Source of the DNA: Arthrobacter sp. zg-Y1110
GTDB taxonomy: Bacteria > Actinomycetota > Actinomycetes > Actinomycetales > Micrococcaceae
DNA length: 64,000 nt
NCBI RefSeq assembly: GCF_025244865.1
Contig: NZ_CP104272.1
Span: forward strand, 2,728,001 to 2,792,000
Reading direction: 5' to 3'
In this document: positions 1 to 11,244 of the stretch, in pieces
Layout: each line of letters starts with the position of its first letter
Numbering within the stretch: the first letter of the stretch is position 1
The notes under the pieces: generated by a model
What the model was told of the DNA's origin: nothing
Databases searched by the model: none
What the model saw: only the letters and a program-made list of their open reading frames with translations
Made by a program: the position numbers and the translations under genes

Positions 1-1450
<1,450 letters not shown>

Positions 1451-1500
1451 GCGTCCTCCTGAAGTTTGGAAAGTCCGATCCGGACTTGTGACAGAAACAG

Positions 1501-1506
1501 AGTCTA
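1501..1506 (-). promoter_or_regulatory. candidate -10 box for secY-adk
   Basis: The minus strand reads TAGACT here, 51 bases before the secY start. The same hexamer lies upstream of tuf and in the leader of the str operon. No good TTGACA-like -35 is visible at 16-18 bases, so this rests on the -10 alone. Confidence 0.3.
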
Positions 1507-1566
1507 GCCGCTCGCGGCCCGTACTGCGTTAACGCCGTACTGGACGCGGTAGTTGCCTTAAACGGA

Positions 1567-1610
1567 ACTGAACTCCCGGCGGACCGGATAGGGTCCGCCA
1601 GGAGTTCAGT
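1567..1610 (-). terminator. hairpin after rplO (probable spc operon terminator)
   Basis: An 18-base-pair stem with one mismatch (1567-1585 with 1592-1610) and a 6-base loop lies 86 bases after the rplO stop. On the minus strand it is followed by only a short TTT run, so it may be a weak intrinsic terminator, a processing site or part of an attenuator. Confidence 0.55.
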
Positions 1611-1695
1611 GGTGAAACGTTGGATCGTGCGCCCCTCCCCTGCCGGTGCACGCAAGGTGTCCGGACGGGGAGGGAAACAGACCCGCCACGAGGTC

Positions 1696-2151
1696 TTAGA
1701 CCGTGGTGGTGGATCCGCCGGCTGCGGCGATCTTTTCTGCAGCGCTGGCGGAGAAGGCGTTGGCGGAGACATCAACCTTGACGGTGATGTCGCCGGAGCC
1801 GAGCACCTTCACGGGCTGGTTCTTGCGAACCGCGCCCTTGGCAACCAATGCTTCGATATCCACGGCGCCGCCTTCGGGGAACAGTTCCGAGATCTTGTCC
1901 AGGTTTACAACCTGGAACTCGACCCGGAACGGGTTCTTGAAGCCGCGCAGCTTCGGCAGACGCATGTGCAGCGGAAGCTGACCGCCGGCGAAGCCTGCCT
2001 TGACCTGGTAGCGGGCAGCCGTACCCTTGGTACCGCGGCCTGCCGTCTTACCCTTGGAACCTTCACCGCGGCCTACGCGGGTCTTGGCCGTCTTGGCACC
2101 GGGTGCCGGACGCAGGTGATGGACCTTCAGAGTTCTGTTTTCTTCGGGCAT
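1696..2151 (-). CDS. rplO: 50S ribosomal protein L15
   Basis: L15 is a late-assembly protein of the large ribosomal subunit. The 151-residue product begins [20 protein letters not shown] and carries the conserved [17 protein letters not shown] basic loop and the KLRGFKNPF motif. The ATG at 2151 was chosen over an upstream in-frame ATG because it gives the family N-terminus. It starts one base after the rpmD stop. It is the last gene of the spc operon proper. Confidence 0.98.
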   Translation of the reverse strand: MPEENRTLKVHHLRPAPGAKTAKTRVGRGEGSKGKTAGRGTKGTAARYQVKAGFAGGQLPLHMRLPKLRGFKNPFRVEFQVVNLDKISELFPEGGAVDIEALVAKGAVRKNQPVKVLGSGDITVKVDVSANAFSASAAEKIAAAGGSTTTV

Positions 2152-2152
2152 G

Positions 2153-2365
2153 TTACTTCGCCTCCTCAACCTTCACGAGGTGCGGAACCGTGTTGATCAT
2201 GCCAACGGTCACTGCATCAGCAGTACGGACGACAGAGTCGCCGATGTGCTTCAGGCCCAGTGAACGCAGCGTGTCGCGCTGATTCTGCTTACCACCGATG
2301 GTGGACTTGATCTGAGTGATTTCCAGTCGAGCCGTGCTAACGACGACGTTCTTCGGAGTCGACAT
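2153..2365 (-). CDS. rpmD: 50S ribosomal protein L30
   Basis: L30 is a small protein of the large ribosomal subunit. The 70-residue product has the family core [20 protein letters not shown] followed by [10 protein letters not shown]. Its ATG overlaps the rpsE stop (TGATG), which indicates translational coupling within the spc operon. Length is slightly above the usual 58-62 residues because of a short C-terminal extension ending VKVEEAK. Confidence 0.98.
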   Translation of the reverse strand: MSTPKNVVVSTARLEITQIKSTIGGKQNQRDTLRSLGLKHIGDSVVRTADAVTVGMINTVPHLVKVEEAK

Positions 2366-3078
2366 CAGGCACCTGCCTTCTGCATGTTGCGGAGCATCGC
2401 GTAGGGAACGACCTGGTCGAGCGGAAGGCCGCGGCGTGCTGCCACTGCCTGGGGCTCTTCGAGGCGCTTCAGCGCATCAACCGTGGCGTGCACGATGTTG
2501 ATGGCGTTGGAGGACCCGAGCGACTTGGACAGGACGTCGTGGATACCGGCGCATTCGAGAATGGCGCGGACCGGACCACCGGCGATAACACCGGTACCGG
2601 GGGAAGCCGGACGCAGCAGGACAACGCCTGCAGCAGCTTCACCCTGGACGAGGTGCGGGATGGTTCCACCGATGCGCGGGACGCGGAAGAAGGTCTTCTT
2701 GGCTTCTTCAACGGCCTTTGCAATAGCGGAGGGAACTTCCTTTGCCTTGCCGTAGCCAACGCCGACCATGCCGTTGCCGTCACCGACAACAACGAGGGCG
2801 GTGAAGCTGAAGCGACGGCCACCCTTGACCACCTTGGCAACGCGGTTGATGGTCACGACGCGTTCAATGAACTTGTCCTTCTCATCGTTGCGTCCGCCGT
2901 CGCGGCCACCGCGGCCACCGCGTTCGCCGCGGCCTCCACGGTCGGAACCGCGCTGCTCGCCGCGACGTCCGCCGCGGCGGTCGTCGGTACCGGTGGCTGC
3001 GGCTTCCTTGGTCTCAGTTGCCTCAGCAGCTGTAGCTTCAGTCACCTGATTTTCCTTTTCCTTGTTTACCTCGGTCAC
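2365..3078 (-). CDS. rpsE: 30S ribosomal protein S5 with long RG-rich N-terminal extension
   Basis: S5 sits at the mRNA entrance of the small subunit and affects decoding accuracy. At 237 residues it is about 70 longer than E. coli S5. Residues 1-70 are an acidic/Ala-rich stretch followed by an Arg-Gly-rich block ([11 protein letters not shown] and [12 protein letters not shown]), after which the S5 double-stranded-RNA-binding domain starts at [20 protein letters not shown]. The start is GTG overlapping the rplR stop as GTGA. Such N-terminal extensions occur in actinobacterial S5; their role is not settled. Confidence 0.97.
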   Translation of the reverse strand: MTEVNKEKENQVTEATAAEATETKEAAATGTDDRRGGRRGEQRGSDRGGRGERGGRGGRDGGRNDEKDKFIERVVTINRVAKVVKGGRRFSFTALVVVGDGNGMVGVGYGKAKEVPSAIAKAVEEAKKTFFRVPRIGGTIPHLVQGEAAAGVVLLRPASPGTGVIAGGPVRAILECAGIHDVLSKSLGSSNAINIVHATVDALKRLEEPQAVAARRGLPLDQVVPYAMLRNMQKAGA

Positions 3079-3458
3079 AGTGCCAGCCCACCTTCACGTG
3101 CGCCGTCTGCAACTGCAGCAATACGGCCGTGGTAGCGGTTACCACCGCGGTCAAAGACAACGGCTTCGATGCCGGCGGCCTTGGACCGCTCAGCAACGAG
3201 TTCGCCAACGCGCTTGGCCTTGGCGGTCTTGTCGCCGTCCATTGCACGCAGATCCGCTTCCATGGTGGAGGCGGAAGCCACGGTTACGCCGCGGCTGTCA
3301 TCGACAACCTGGACGAAGATGTGGCGGGCAGAGCGGTTGACCACGAGGCGCGGACGAACCGCGGTTCCGGAAATCCGCTTGCGGATACGCAGCTGGCGAC
3401 GGCTGCGCAGGGCAGACTTGCTCTTGCTGTTTCGCTTCTTATTAATGCTGATGGCCAT
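3075..3458 (-). CDS. rplR: 50S ribosomal protein L18
   Basis: L18 binds 5S rRNA and helps dock it into the large subunit. The 127-residue protein has the N-terminal basic patch [20 protein letters not shown], the central [13 protein letters not shown] strand and the C-terminal [20 protein letters not shown] motif typical of the family. It begins 2 bases after the rplF stop and overlaps rpsE by 4 bases. Confidence 0.98.
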   Translation of the reverse strand: MAISINKKRNSKSKSALRSRRQLRIRKRISGTAVRPRLVVNRSARHIFVQVVDDSRGVTVASASTMEADLRAMDGDKTAKAKRVGELVAERSKAAGIEAVVFDRGGNRYHGRIAAVADGAREGGLAL

Positions 3459-3460
3459 GG

Positions 3461-3997
3461 TTACTTACCAGCCTTTCCGACCTTGCGGCGGACAATCTCG
3501 CCGGCGTAACGAATACCCTTGCCCTTGTACGGGTCGGGCTTACGCAGCTTGCGGATGTTGGCGGAAACCTCGCCCACCTGCTGCTTGTCGATACCGGACA
3601 CGGTGACCTTCGTCGGGGCGACCACGGTAAGCGTGATGCCTTCGGGGGCCGCGACGGGGACCGGGTGGCTGTAGCCCAGGGCGAACTCGAGGTCCGCACC
3701 CTTCGCGACTACGCGGTAACCGGTACCAACGATTTCCAGATCCTTCTTGTAGCCCTCGGTCACGCCGGTGATCATGTTGGCGATCAGCGTGCGGGTCAGG
3801 CCGTGGAGGGAGCGGGATTCACGCTCGTCGTTCGGGCGGGTAACGGTGATGGTGCCGTCTTCAAGCGTTGCCGTGATCGGGCTGGGCACAGTGTGGCTCA
3901 GCTCGCCCTTGGCGCCCTTGACGGATACAACGTTGCCGTTGATGGCGATATCTACTCCGGCAGGAACCGGGATGGGCAGACGTCCAATACGTGACAT
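3461..3997 (-). CDS. rplF: 50S ribosomal protein L6
   Basis: L6 lies near the GTPase-associated region of the large subunit. The 178-residue sequence shows the [16 protein letters not shown]-terminus, the two repeated L6 folds, and the signature [16 protein letters not shown] near the C-terminus. Normal length. It is 18 bases downstream of rpsH in the spc operon. Confidence 0.98.
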   Translation of the reverse strand: MSRIGRLPIPVPAGVDIAINGNVVSVKGAKGELSHTVPSPITATLEDGTITVTRPNDERESRSLHGLTRTLIANMITGVTEGYKKDLEIVGTGYRVVAKGADLEFALGYSHPVPVAAPEGITLTVVAPTKVTVSGIDKQQVGEVSANIRKLRKPDPYKGKGIRYAGEIVRRKVGKAGK

Positions 3998-4015
3998 TTT
4001 TCTTTCCCTTCCCTG

Positions 4016-4414
4016 CTACCAGACGTAGGCGAGGACTTCCCCACCTACGCCCTTCTTGGCGGCCTGGCGGTCGGTCAGGAGACCTGACGACGTCGACAGG
4101 ATTGCGATACCCAGACCACCCAGCACGTGCGGCAGGTTGGTGGACTTCGCGTAAACGCGCAGACCGGGCTTGGAGATGCGGCGAACGCCGGCGATGGAAC
4201 GCTCGCGGTTCGGACCGAACTTGAGATCCAGGGTCAGCTTCTTGCCGACCTCGGCCTCTTCTTCCTTCCAGCCGGCGATGTAGCCTTCGGCCTTCAGGAT
4301 GTCAGCAACGCGCGCCTTGAGCTTGCTGTAAGGCATGGACACGGAATCGTGGTATGCCGAGTTTGCATTGCGCAGACGCGTGAGCATATCTGCGACAGGA
4401 TCTGTCATTGTCAT
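4016..4414 (-). CDS. rpsH: 30S ribosomal protein S8
   Basis: S8 is a primary 16S rRNA-binding protein (central domain) and in E. coli the translational repressor of the spc operon. The 132-residue product starts [20 protein letters not shown] and ends with the S8 signature, including [20 protein letters not shown]. The 90 bases upstream, where many bacteria carry rpsN between rplE and rpsH, hold no gene; this matches the Micrococcaceae order. Confidence 0.98.
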   Translation of the reverse strand: MTMTDPVADMLTRLRNANSAYHDSVSMPYSKLKARVADILKAEGYIAGWKEEEAEVGKKLTLDLKFGPNRERSIAGVRRISKPGLRVYAKSTNLPHVLGGLGIAILSTSSGLLTDRQAAKKGVGGEVLAYVW

Positions 4415-4504
4415 TTGGGCTCTTGCCCTCCCTCGTAACGGTTTCCTGCAGGATCCCCGTGCGGCGTCGCCTCACGGATCTCCGTCGGACCTGTTACGTA
4501 GTAA

Positions 4505-5074
4505 TTAATCTTCGGATTTGAACGGGAAGCCGAGCGCCTTCAGCAGCGCGCGTCCCTCGTCATCGGTCTTTGCGGTGGTAACCACGGTGATGTCCATGCC
4601 GCGTACGCGGTCGATCTTGTCCTGATCGATTTCGTGGAACATCGACTGCTCGGTCAGACCGAACGTGTAGTTGCCGTTGCCGTCGAACTGCTTGCCGTTC
4701 AGGCCGCGGAAGTCACGGATACGGGGCAGTGCCAGGGTGACCAAGCGGTCCACGAATTCCCACATGCGGTCGCCACGCAGCGTAACGTGCGTACCGATCG
4801 GCATGCCTTCGCGCAGCTTGAACTGAGCGATGGACTTGCGTGCCTTGGTGACCTGGGGCTTCTGGCCCGTGATCTGGGTGAGGTCGCGTACCGCACCGTC
4901 AATGAGCTTGGAGTCCTTAGCGGCATCTCCAACACCCATGTTCACAACCACCTTGACGAGGCGGGGAACCTGGTTGACGTTCGAGTAGTTGAATTCGTCC
5001 TGCAGGGTCTGCTTGATCTCCGCTGCGTAGCGGGTCTTCAGACGGGGAACGATCTTGGTGACAGTCTCAGTCAT
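4505..5074 (-). CDS. rplE: 50S ribosomal protein L5
   Basis: L5 contacts 5S rRNA and the P-site tRNA elbow in the central protuberance. The 189-residue sequence contains [20 protein letters not shown], the [18 protein letters not shown] segment and [20 protein letters not shown], all characteristic. Its ATG overlaps the rplX stop as TAATG. Confidence 0.98.
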   Translation of the reverse strand: MTETVTKIVPRLKTRYAAEIKQTLQDEFNYSNVNQVPRLVKVVVNMGVGDAAKDSKLIDGAVRDLTQITGQKPQVTKARKSIAQFKLREGMPIGTHVTLRGDRMWEFVDRLVTLALPRIRDFRGLNGKQFDGNGNYTFGLTEQSMFHEIDQDKIDRVRGMDITVVTTAKTDDEGRALLKALGFPFKSED

Positions 5075-5433
5075 TAGAGGTCCTTCCCAGAGCCCTTGGC
5101 CACGCGGATACGCACAGTGCGCTCACGGCCATCTTTTTCGACGGTTTCAGTGCGGAAGCCAACGCGGGTCGGCTTCTTGGTCTCCGGGTCGACAATGGCG
5201 ACGTTGGAAACGTGGATCGGGGCTTCAACAACCTCGATGCCGCCGGTCTTGGAACCGCGGGAGGACTGGCCAACCTTGGTGTGCTTGGTGACGCGGTTGA
5301 TGCCTTCAACGAGGATGCGGTTGCTCTCGGGGAAGACCTTCAGAACCTTGCCCTGCTTGCCGCGGTCTCCGCCGCGCTCAGCCTTAGCACCGGTGATGAC
5401 CTGAACGAGGTCACCCTTCTTGATTTTTGCCAT
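5074..5433 (-). CDS. rplX: 50S ribosomal protein L24
   Basis: L24 is an assembly-initiating protein of the large subunit with a KOW domain. The 119-residue product has the KOW core [20 protein letters not shown] followed by [19 protein letters not shown] and a C-terminal RVGFR segment. Spacing to rplN is 3 bases and it overlaps rplE by one base. Confidence 0.98.
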   Translation of the reverse strand: MAKIKKGDLVQVITGAKAERGGDRGKQGKVLKVFPESNRILVEGINRVTKHTKVGQSSRGSKTGGIEVVEAPIHVSNVAIVDPETKKPTRVGFRTETVEKDGRERTVRIRVAKGSGKDL

Positions 5434-5436
5434 GGA

Positions 5437-5805
5437 CTACAGCACCTCCGGAGCCAGCGAAATGATCTTCATGAACTTCTTGTCGCGAAGTTCGCGGCCA
5501 ACGGGCCCGAAGATACGGGTACCGCGGGGGTCGCCGTCATTCTTCAAGATCACTGCAGCGTTCTCATCGAACTTGATGTAGGAACCGTCCTGGCGGCGGC
5601 GTTCCTTCTTGGTACGGACGATGACGGCCTTGACCACGTCGCCCTTTTTGACGTTGCCGCCGGGAATTGCATCCTTGACGGTGGCAACAATGGTGTCGCC
5701 AATGCCTGCGTAGCGACGGCCGGATCCACCGAGAACGCGGATGGTCAAGATTTCCTTGGCACCCGTGTTGTCGGCGACCTTCAGTCGCGACTCCTGCTGA
5801 ATCAC
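5437..5805 (-). CDS. rplN: 50S ribosomal protein L14
   Basis: L14 is a beta-barrel protein at the subunit interface. The 122-residue sequence begins [19 protein letters not shown] and has the family signature around [20 protein letters not shown]. The start is GTG at 5805 with AGGAG six bases upstream. It is the first gene of the spc operon and is preceded by 382 bases without a gene that contain a terminator-like hairpin, so it probably has its own promoter. Confidence 0.98.
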   Translation of the reverse strand: MIQQESRLKVADNTGAKEILTIRVLGGSGRRYAGIGDTIVATVKDAIPGGNVKKGDVVKAVIVRTKKERRRQDGSYIKFDENAAVILKNDGDPRGTRIFGPVGRELRDKKFMKIISLAPEVL

Positions 5806-6187
5806 TTATTACTCCTGTCGTCGCGCCGGTTCTCGAAATGAGCCTTGCGGAACGGATATGGGTGGACCCCGTAATACTGGTACTCAACGCCGGGTGGGCC
5901 GGCCGCACGCCAGTGCAGCCGCCTTACGCGGCGTCGAACAAGATTATCGGGCTTTTGTCTCATTCGGCGGTGAGGAAGTGCGTACCGGAGCCCCGATTCG
6001 AGACCGGATTCCGGACACACTTCCGCACCACACAGACAAGATTTCAAGTTTATCGCGAAAAGGCCCCGGAAGCGAAATCGAAGATGATAACGCGGCCGGG
6101 GCCCTCACGCTTTGGACGGTGCCGGCGTGTTCTCCGCTTGTCGCGGGGAACACACCGGCGGGCCGGCCGGTACTTCTTACTACTAGG
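5806..6187 (-). promoter_or_regulatory. S10-spc intergenic region with candidate spc promoter
   Basis: These 382 bases hold no convincing gene. Close to rpsQ lies a terminator hairpin (listed separately). Downstream of it the minus strand has a GATAAT -10-like hexamer at 5948-5943, about 140 bases before rplN, without a clear -35 partner. An 81-codon open frame here lacks a ribosome binding site and family resemblance and was not called. The layout suggests that spc is transcribed at least partly from its own promoter. Confidence 0.4.
6058..6103 (-). terminator. intrinsic terminator after rpsQ (end of S10 operon)
   Basis: On the minus strand an 8-base-pair GC stem GGCCCCGG/CCGGGGCC (6096-6103 with 6062-6069) and a 26-base loop is followed directly by TTTT. 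It lies about 85 bases after the rpsQ stop. The long loop makes it less certain than the other terminators here. Confidence 0.55.
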
Positions 6188-6493
6188 TTACTTGGCCTTT
6201 TCGAGGATCTCGACCAGGCGCCACCGCTTGGTAGCGGACAGCGGCCGGGTCTCGGCGATCAGCACGAGGTCACCAATGCCGGCAGCGTTCTGCTCGTCAT
6301 GGGCCTTGCGCTTCTCGGTCCGGCGAATAACCTTGCCGTAAAGGGCGTGCTTCACGCGGTCTTCAACCTGGACAACGATGGTCTTATCCATCTTGTCCGA
6401 GACCACGTAGCCGCGTGCGGTCTTCCGGTACCCGCGGGCATCGGCGCCGTTTGCGTCAGTTGTCACTGCTGCCTCATTCTTGTTTTCGCTCAC
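6188..6493 (-). CDS. rpsQ: 30S ribosomal protein S17
   Basis: S17 is an early-binding 16S rRNA protein. The 101-residue product carries [20 protein letters not shown], then [21 protein letters not shown] and the signature [20 protein letters not shown]. The start is GTG overlapping the rpmC stop as GTGA. A roughly 15-residue variable N-terminus ([17 protein letters not shown]) precedes the core. It is the last gene of the S10 operon. Confidence 0.98.
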   Translation of the reverse strand: MSENKNEAAVTTDANGADARGYRKTARGYVVSDKMDKTIVVQVEDRVKHALYGKVIRRTEKRKAHDEQNAAGIGDLVLIAETRPLSATKRWRLVEILEKAK

Positions 6494-6819
6494 TTGGCAT
6501 CATCCTCAGCGACCTTGGCTTCAGCTTCAGACTTGTCAGCCTTCTTCTTTGACTTCTTCGGTGCCTCGGGTGCTGCTTCCTCAACGGGAGCGACAACCTC
6601 GGGACGAATGCCCAGCTCGCGCTCACGCAGCACCGTGTAGATGCGGGCGATATCGCGCTTCACTGCACGCAGACGACCGTGGTTTTCCAGCTGGCCGGTA
6701 GCCGACTGGAAGCGGAGGTTGAACAGCTCCTCCTTGGCCTTGCGCAGTTCTTCTACGAGACGGTCCTTATCGAAGCCGTCCAGCTGCTCGGTTGTCAGCT
6801 CTTTTGATCCAACTGCCAT
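6490..6819 (-). CDS. rpmC: 50S ribosomal protein L29 with charged C-terminal tail
   Basis: L29 sits at the polypeptide exit tunnel beside L23. Residues 1-70 form the L29 helices ([20 protein letters not shown], then the [19 protein letters not shown] segment). The remaining 35-40 residues are a low-complexity Glu/Lys/Ala tail including [15 protein letters not shown], so the protein is 109 residues against about 65 in E. coli. C-terminal extensions of L29 are known in actinobacteria. Start ATG at 6819, two bases after the rplP stop. Confidence 0.97.
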   Translation of the reverse strand: MAVGSKELTTEQLDGFDKDRLVEELRKAKEELFNLRFQSATGQLENHGRLRAVKRDIARIYTVLRERELGIRPEVVAPVEEAAPEAPKKSKKKADKSEAEAKVAEDDAK

Positions 6820-6821
6820 TT

Positions 6822-7238
6822 CTATTCACCACCCTCGCGACGCACAATGCGTGCCTTCAACGGCAGCTTATGGATCGCCAGGCGCAGGGCCTCACGAGCT
6901 ACCTCTTCGGAAACACCGGAGAGTTCGAACAGAACCCGGCCCGGCTTGACGTTTGCAACCCACCACTCCGGAGAACCCTTACCGGAACCCATACGGGTTT
7001 CAGCAGGCTTCTTCGTCAGCGGACGGTCCGGGTAGATGTTGATCCAGACCTTACCGCCGCGCTTGATGTGGCGTGTCATGGCAATACGCGCAGCTTCAAT
7101 CTGGCGGTTGGTGACGTATGCAGGCGTCAGAGCCTGGATACCCCACTCGCCGAAGCTGACGGCAGTGCCGCCGGTTGCAGCGCCGGAGCGACCCGGGTGG
7201 TGCTGCTTACGGTATTTGACTCGACGTGGGATAAGCAT
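6822..7238 (-). CDS. rplP: 50S ribosomal protein L16
   Basis: L16 organises the A-site tRNA region of the large subunit. The 138-residue sequence has [39 protein letters not shown] and the [18 protein letters not shown] signature. The start follows the rpsC stop immediately (TAAATG). Confidence 0.98.
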   Translation of the reverse strand: MLIPRRVKYRKQHHPGRSGAATGGTAVSFGEWGIQALTPAYVTNRQIEAARIAMTRHIKRGGKVWINIYPDRPLTKKPAETRMGSGKGSPEWWVANVKPGRVLFELSGVSEEVAREALRLAIHKLPLKARIVRREGGE

Positions 7239-8081
7239 TTAAGCCTGTCCTCCTTCTGCTGCGGGGGCAGCTGCCTCAGCGGCCGGAGCCTCTGCAGCAG
7301 CAGGCGCGGCGGCTTTGTCGCCGCGCTCGGGACGACGACGGCGGTCGCCGCCACGGTCACCGCGGTCGGCCGGGCCGCGGCCCGGACGGTCGTTGGAGCG
7401 TCCGCGGGACGGTGCAGCAGCCTGCTGTGCAGCCAGTTCCTTAGCGGTAACGTCGCCCTTGTAGATCCAGACCTTTACGCCGATGCGGCCGAAGGTGGTC
7501 TTGGCTTCGAAGAAACCGTAGTCGATCTGCGCGCGGAGGGTGTGCAGGGGCACACGGCCTTCGCGGTAGAACTCGGAACGGCTCATTTCAGCGCCGCCCA
7601 GACGGCCGGAGCACTGGATACGGATACCCTTGGCGCCTGCACGCTGTGCGGACTGGATGGCCTTCTTCATCGCACGGCGGAAAGCCACGCGGGAAGAGAG
7701 CTGCTCAGCAACACCCTGGGCAACAAGCTGTGCTTCCATCTCGGGGTTCTTGACCTCGAGGATGTTCAGCTGGACCTGCTTGCCGGTGAGCTTTTCGAGC
7801 TCGCCGCGGATGCGGTCCGCTTCGGCGCCGCGGCGGCCGATCACGATGCCCGGACGTGCAGTGTGGATATCCACACGAACACGGTCACGGGTGCGCTCGA
7901 TCTCAACCTTGGCGATGCCGGCGCGGTCCATGCCGGTGGACATCAGCTGACGGATCTTGATGTCCTCGCGGACGAAGTCCTTGTAACGCTGGCCCGGCTT
8001 GTTGCTGTCAGCAAACCAGTGCGATACGTGGTCAGTGGTGATGCCGAGTCGGAACCCGTGCGGGTTTACCTTCTGTCCCAC
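7239..8081 (-). CDS. rpsC: 30S ribosomal protein S3 with C-terminal Arg/Ala tail
   Basis: S3 lines the mRNA entry channel and has helicase-like activity there. It starts GTG (residues [13 protein letters not shown] follow). A type 2 KH domain with the core [19 protein letters not shown] follows, then the C-terminal S3 domain ending near [15 protein letters not shown]. Residues from about 220 to 280 are an extra tail with an Arg/Gly/Asp block and an Ala/Glu-rich end, making it about 47 residues longer than E. coli S3. Confidence 0.98.
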   Translation of the reverse strand: MGQKVNPHGFRLGITTDHVSHWFADSNKPGQRYKDFVREDIKIRQLMSTGMDRAGIAKVEIERTRDRVRVDIHTARPGIVIGRRGAEADRIRGELEKLTGKQVQLNILEVKNPEMEAQLVAQGVAEQLSSRVAFRRAMKKAIQSAQRAGAKGIRIQCSGRLGGAEMSRSEFYREGRVPLHTLRAQIDYGFFEAKTTFGRIGVKVWIYKGDVTAKELAAQQAAAPSRGRSNDRPGRGPADRGDRGGDRRRRPERGDKAAAPAAAEAPAAEAAAPAAEGGQA

Positions 8082-8447
8082 TTAGCGTTCCTCCTCGATC
8101 GTAGGGGTTGCGACTACCACGGTGACGTGGCTGGTCCGCTTGTTGATGCGGTAGGCGCGGCCCTGGGCCCGCGGCTGGAACCGCTTCATGGTGGGTCCTT
8201 CATCAACGAATGCTTCGCTGACGAAGAGGTCACCCTCGTCGAAGGCCACGCCGTCACGGTCCGCGAGGACACGTGCATTGGCCATAGCCGACTGAATTAC
8301 CTTAAGTACCGGCTCCGAAGCTGCCTGGGGGGCAAACTTCAGAATTGCCAGAGCCTCATTCGCTTGCTTGCCACGAACAAGGTTGACGACGCGCCGGGCC
8401 TTCATAGGCGTTACGCGGATATGACGCGCAATTGCCTTGGCTTCCAT
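8082..8447 (-). CDS. rplV: 50S ribosomal protein L22
   Basis: L22 lines the exit tunnel and its loop affects macrolide sensitivity. The 121-residue sequence begins [20 protein letters not shown] and contains [20 protein letters not shown] plus the C-terminal [20 protein letters not shown] signature. The tunnel loop shows no insertion or deletion. The stop abuts the rpsC GTG. Confidence 0.98.
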   Translation of the reverse strand: MEAKAIARHIRVTPMKARRVVNLVRGKQANEALAILKFAPQAASEPVLKVIQSAMANARVLADRDGVAFDEGDLFVSEAFVDEGPTMKRFQPRAQGRAYRINKRTSHVTVVVATPTIEEER

Positions 8448-8485
8448 TGCTTTCCTTCTCTCGTCTTCTGCCGAAAGAGCAGCGC

Positions 8486-8767
8486 CTAGCGGCGCTTGCC
8501 CTTGCGGTCGTCCTTCACATGGCCGCGGAATGTCCGCGTCAGAGCGAATTCGCCGAGCTTGTGCCCGACCATCGACTCGGTGACAAACACCGGAATGTGC
8601 TTACGTCCGTCGTGTACGGCGATCGTGTGCCCGAGCATGTCGGGGATGATCATCGAACGGCGGGACCACGTCTTGATGACGTTCTTGGTGCCCTTTTCGT
8701 TTTCGGCCGCTACCTTGAGAAACAGGTGCTGGTCGACGAAGGGGCCTTTCTTCAGGCTGCGTGGCAT
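8486..8767 (-). CDS. rpsS: 30S ribosomal protein S19
   Basis: S19 is a head protein of the small subunit that contacts 23S rRNA bridges and S13. The 93-residue product is standard in length, begins [15 protein letters not shown] and carries the signature [20 protein letters not shown] followed by [16 protein letters not shown]. It lies 12 bases after rplB. Confidence 0.98.
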   Translation of the reverse strand: MPRSLKKGPFVDQHLFLKVAAENEKGTKNVIKTWSRRSMIIPDMLGHTIAVHDGRKHIPVFVTESMVGHKLGEFALTRTFRGHVKDDRKGKRR

Positions 8768-8779
8768 GTTTCCAGGCTC

Positions 8780-9619
8780 CTATCGCTTGTTCTTGCCGGA
8801 ACGACGGCGACGCACAATGAGGTTGTCGCTCTCTTTATTGGGACGGCGGGTACGGCCTTCGCGCTTACCGTTCGGGTTGACCGGGTGGCGTCCACCGGAG
8901 GTCTTACCTTCACCACCACCGTGCGGGTGATCGACCGGGTTCATGGCGACACCACGGACGGTCGGGCGTACGCCCTTCCAGCGCATACGGCCGGCCTTGC
9001 CCCAGTTGATGTTCGACTGCTCGGCGTTGCCGACCTCGCCGATCGTGGCGCGGCAGCGCACATCAACGTTGCGGATTTCGCCGGAGGGCAGACGCAGCTG
9101 GGCGAAGCGGCCTTCCTTGGCAACGAGCTGAACGGATGCACCGGCGGAGCGGGCCATCTTGGCACCGCCGCCCGGACGAAGTTCAACGGCGTGGATGGTG
9201 GTACCCACGGGGATGTTGCGCAGGGGCAGGTTGTTGCCGGGCTTGATATCAGCGCCGGCGCCGGCCTCTACGAAGTCGCCCTGCTTGAGCTTGTTCGGAG
9301 CAATGATGTAACGCTTGGTGCCATCAACGTAGTGCAGCAGGGCAATGCGGGCGGTACGGTTCGGATCGTATTCGATCTCGGCAACGCGTGCGTTGACGCC
9401 GTCCTTGTCGTGGCGGCGGAAGTCGATCAGACGGTACTGACGCTTGTGTCCACCACCCTTGTGCCTGGTCGTGATCTTACCGGTGTTGTTACGGCCGCCC
9501 TTTTTGGGCAGCGGACGTACCAACGACTTTTCCGGCGTCGACCGCGTGATTTCGGTGAAGTCGGCTACGCTCGAGCCGCGACGGCCCGGGGTAGTCGGCT
9601 TGTATTTACGGATTCCCAT
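8780..9619 (-). CDS. rplB: 50S ribosomal protein L2
   Basis: L2 is an essential 23S rRNA-binding protein needed for subunit association and peptidyl transferase integrity. The 279-residue sequence begins [20 protein letters not shown] and contains the conserved [19 protein letters not shown] loop and the C-terminal signature with [17 protein letters not shown], including the His of the HPHGGGEG motif. Normal length. Confidence 0.99.
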   Translation of the reverse strand: MGIRKYKPTTPGRRGSSVADFTEITRSTPEKSLVRPLPKKGGRNNTGKITTRHKGGGHKRQYRLIDFRRHDKDGVNARVAEIEYDPNRTARIALLHYVDGTKRYIIAPNKLKQGDFVEAGAGADIKPGNNLPLRNIPVGTTIHAVELRPGGGAKMARSAGASVQLVAKEGRFAQLRLPSGEIRNVDVRCRATIGEVGNAEQSNINWGKAGRMRWKGVRPTVRGVAMNPVDHPHGGGEGKTSGGRHPVNPNGKREGRTRRPNKESDNLIVRRRRSGKNKR

Positions 9620-9649
9620 TATTTATTCCTCGTTAAAGTGGTCTCCGCC

Positions 9650-9955
9650 CTAGCTGAGCGGACCGCCGAAGATGTCGATTGTGCCGTCCTTGAGGGTGAC
9701 AATGGCGCGCTTGGTGTTCTTGCGCTGTCCCCATCCGAACTTGGTGCGCTTACGCTTACCGGCACGGTTGATGGTGTTGATCGAGTCGACCTTGACGGAG
9801 AAGATTTTCTCCACGGCCAGCTTGATCTCGGTCTTGTTGGAGCGGGGGTCGACCAGGAAGGTGTACTTACCTTCGTCGATCAGGCCGTAGCTCTTTTCCG
9901 AGACGACGGGTGCAAGCACTACGTCGCGCGGATCCTTAGCGGTGGTCGCGCTCAC
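9650..9955 (-). CDS. rplW: 50S ribosomal protein L23
   Basis: L23 forms the docking site for trigger factor and SRP at the tunnel exit. The 101-residue product has the segment [20 protein letters not shown] and the signature ending [20 protein letters not shown]. It starts GTG overlapping the rplD stop as GTGA. Confidence 0.98.
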   Translation of the reverse strand: MSATTAKDPRDVVLAPVVSEKSYGLIDEGKYTFLVDPRSNKTEIKLAVEKIFSVKVDSINTINRAGKRKRTKFGWGQRKNTKRAIVTLKDGTIDIFGGPLS

Positions 9956-10566
9956 TTGGCGTCCTCCTTGACTGTGTTCTTGCCGACGAACTCGTCGTAG
10001 GCAGCCTTGGTGAAGACCACGTCGTCGGCAACAAGCACGTCATAGGTGTTCAGCTGATCTACGTAGATCACGTGAACAGCCGGAACGTTGCGCACGGAAA
10101 GTGCGGCAACATCGTTGGCGCGCTCGATAACAACGAGCAGGTTCTTGCGGTCGGAAACCGAACGCAGGGCGCTCAGTGCGTCCTTGGTGGAAGGCTTGGT
10201 GCCTTCAACCAGGGATTCGAGGACGTGGATACGGCCGTTGCGTGCCCGGTCCGACAGGGCGCCGCGCAGTGCAGCAGCCTTCATCTTCTTGGGGGTGCGC
10301 TGGCTGTAATCGCGGGGCGTCGGTCCGTGGACTACGCCGCCGCCGGTCATGTGAGGAGCACGGATGGAGCCCTGACGAGCCCGGCCGGTGCCCTTCTGCT
10401 TGAACGGCTTGCGGCCTGCGCCGCTTACCTCGGCACGCGTCTTCGTCTTGTGCGTACCCTGGCGGGCAGCTGCAAGCTGAGCAACTACCACCTGGTGGAG
10501 CAGCGGTACGTTCGTCTGAACGTCGAAGATCTCTGCGGGGAATTCAACAGTGGTTTCGTTAGCCAT
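9952..10566 (-). CDS. rplD: 50S ribosomal protein L4
   Basis: L4 lines the exit tunnel and in E. coli represses the S10 operon. The 204-residue product contains [20 protein letters not shown], the [20 protein letters not shown] tunnel loop and the C-terminal Rossmann-like half. Four bases separate it from rplC. No extra RNA-binding extension is visible. Confidence 0.98.
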   Translation of the reverse strand: MANETTVEFPAEIFDVQTNVPLLHQVVVAQLAAARQGTHKTKTRAEVSGAGRKPFKQKGTGRARQGSIRAPHMTGGGVVHGPTPRDYSQRTPKKMKAAALRGALSDRARNGRIHVLESLVEGTKPSTKDALSALRSVSDRKNLLVVIERANDVAALSVRNVPAVHVIYVDQLNTYDVLVADDVVFTKAAYDEFVGKNTVKEDAK

Positions 10567-10570
10567 GAGA

Positions 10571-11227
10571 CTAATCTCCCTTCACGGCAGAGCGTACGAG
10601 GACGACCTGGCCGCGGGCGCCGGGAACGGCACCCTTGATCAGCAGGAGCGACTTCTCGGCGTCCACACCGTGAACCGTGAGGTTCATGGTGGTGTGACGG
10701 ACGCCGCCCATGCGGCCCGCCATCCGAACGCCCTTGAAGACGCGGCCCGGGGTGGATGCGCCACCGATGGAACCCGGCTTACGGTGGTTCTTGTGTGCAC
10801 CGTGGGAGGCACCAACGCCATGGAAGCCGTGACGCTTCATGACACCGGCAAAGCCCTTACCCTTGGAGGTTCCGGTGACGTCGACCTTCTGGCCGGCTGC
10901 GAACATCTCAACGGAGAGTTCCTGGCCCAGCTCGTAAGTGTCGGCATCGGCGGTACGCAGTTCAACTACGTGGCGGCGCGGCGTAACGCCGGCCTTTTCA
11001 AAGTGGCCGGCCAGCGGCTTGGTCACCTTGCGCGGGTCGATCTGGCCGTAGCCGATCTGAACGGCGGTGTAGCCGTCCTTTTCCGCGTTGCGCAGCTGCG
11101 TGATGACGTTGGAGTCAGCCTGGACGACGGTTACGGGGATGAGTTTGTTGTTCTCGTCCCAAACCTGGGTCATGCCGAGCTTGGTGCCCAGCAGTCCCTT
11201 TACCTGGCGTGTAAGTGAAGTAGACAT
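10571..11227 (-). CDS. rplC: 50S ribosomal protein L3
   Basis: L3 is an early assembly protein that reaches the peptidyl transferase centre. The 218-residue sequence begins with [18 protein letters not shown] and has the signature [17 protein letters not shown], with [16 protein letters not shown] after it. The start is ATG at 11227, 17 bases after rpsJ. Confidence 0.98.
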   Translation of the reverse strand: MSTSLTRQVKGLLGTKLGMTQVWDENNKLIPVTVVQADSNVITQLRNAEKDGYTAVQIGYGQIDPRKVTKPLAGHFEKAGVTPRRHVVELRTADADTYELGQELSVEMFAAGQKVDVTGTSKGKGFAGVMKRHGFHGVGASHGAHKNHRKPGSIGGASTPGRVFKGVRMAGRMGGVRHTTMNLTVHGVDAEKSLLLIKGAVPGARGQVVLVRSAVKGD

Positions 11228-11244
11228 AAGTATCCGCTCCCCCC

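Noticed and set aside
5802..6047. 81-codon minus-strand frame before rplN
   Set aside because: It ends inside the rplN start region, has no ribosome binding site and an Arg/Cys-rich random composition; more likely leader sequence.
6792..10000. Two plus-strand frames of 522-565 codons opposite the S10 operon
   Set aside because: Shadows of rplP-rpsC-rplV and rpsS-rplB-rplW; no ribosome binding site or family resemblance.
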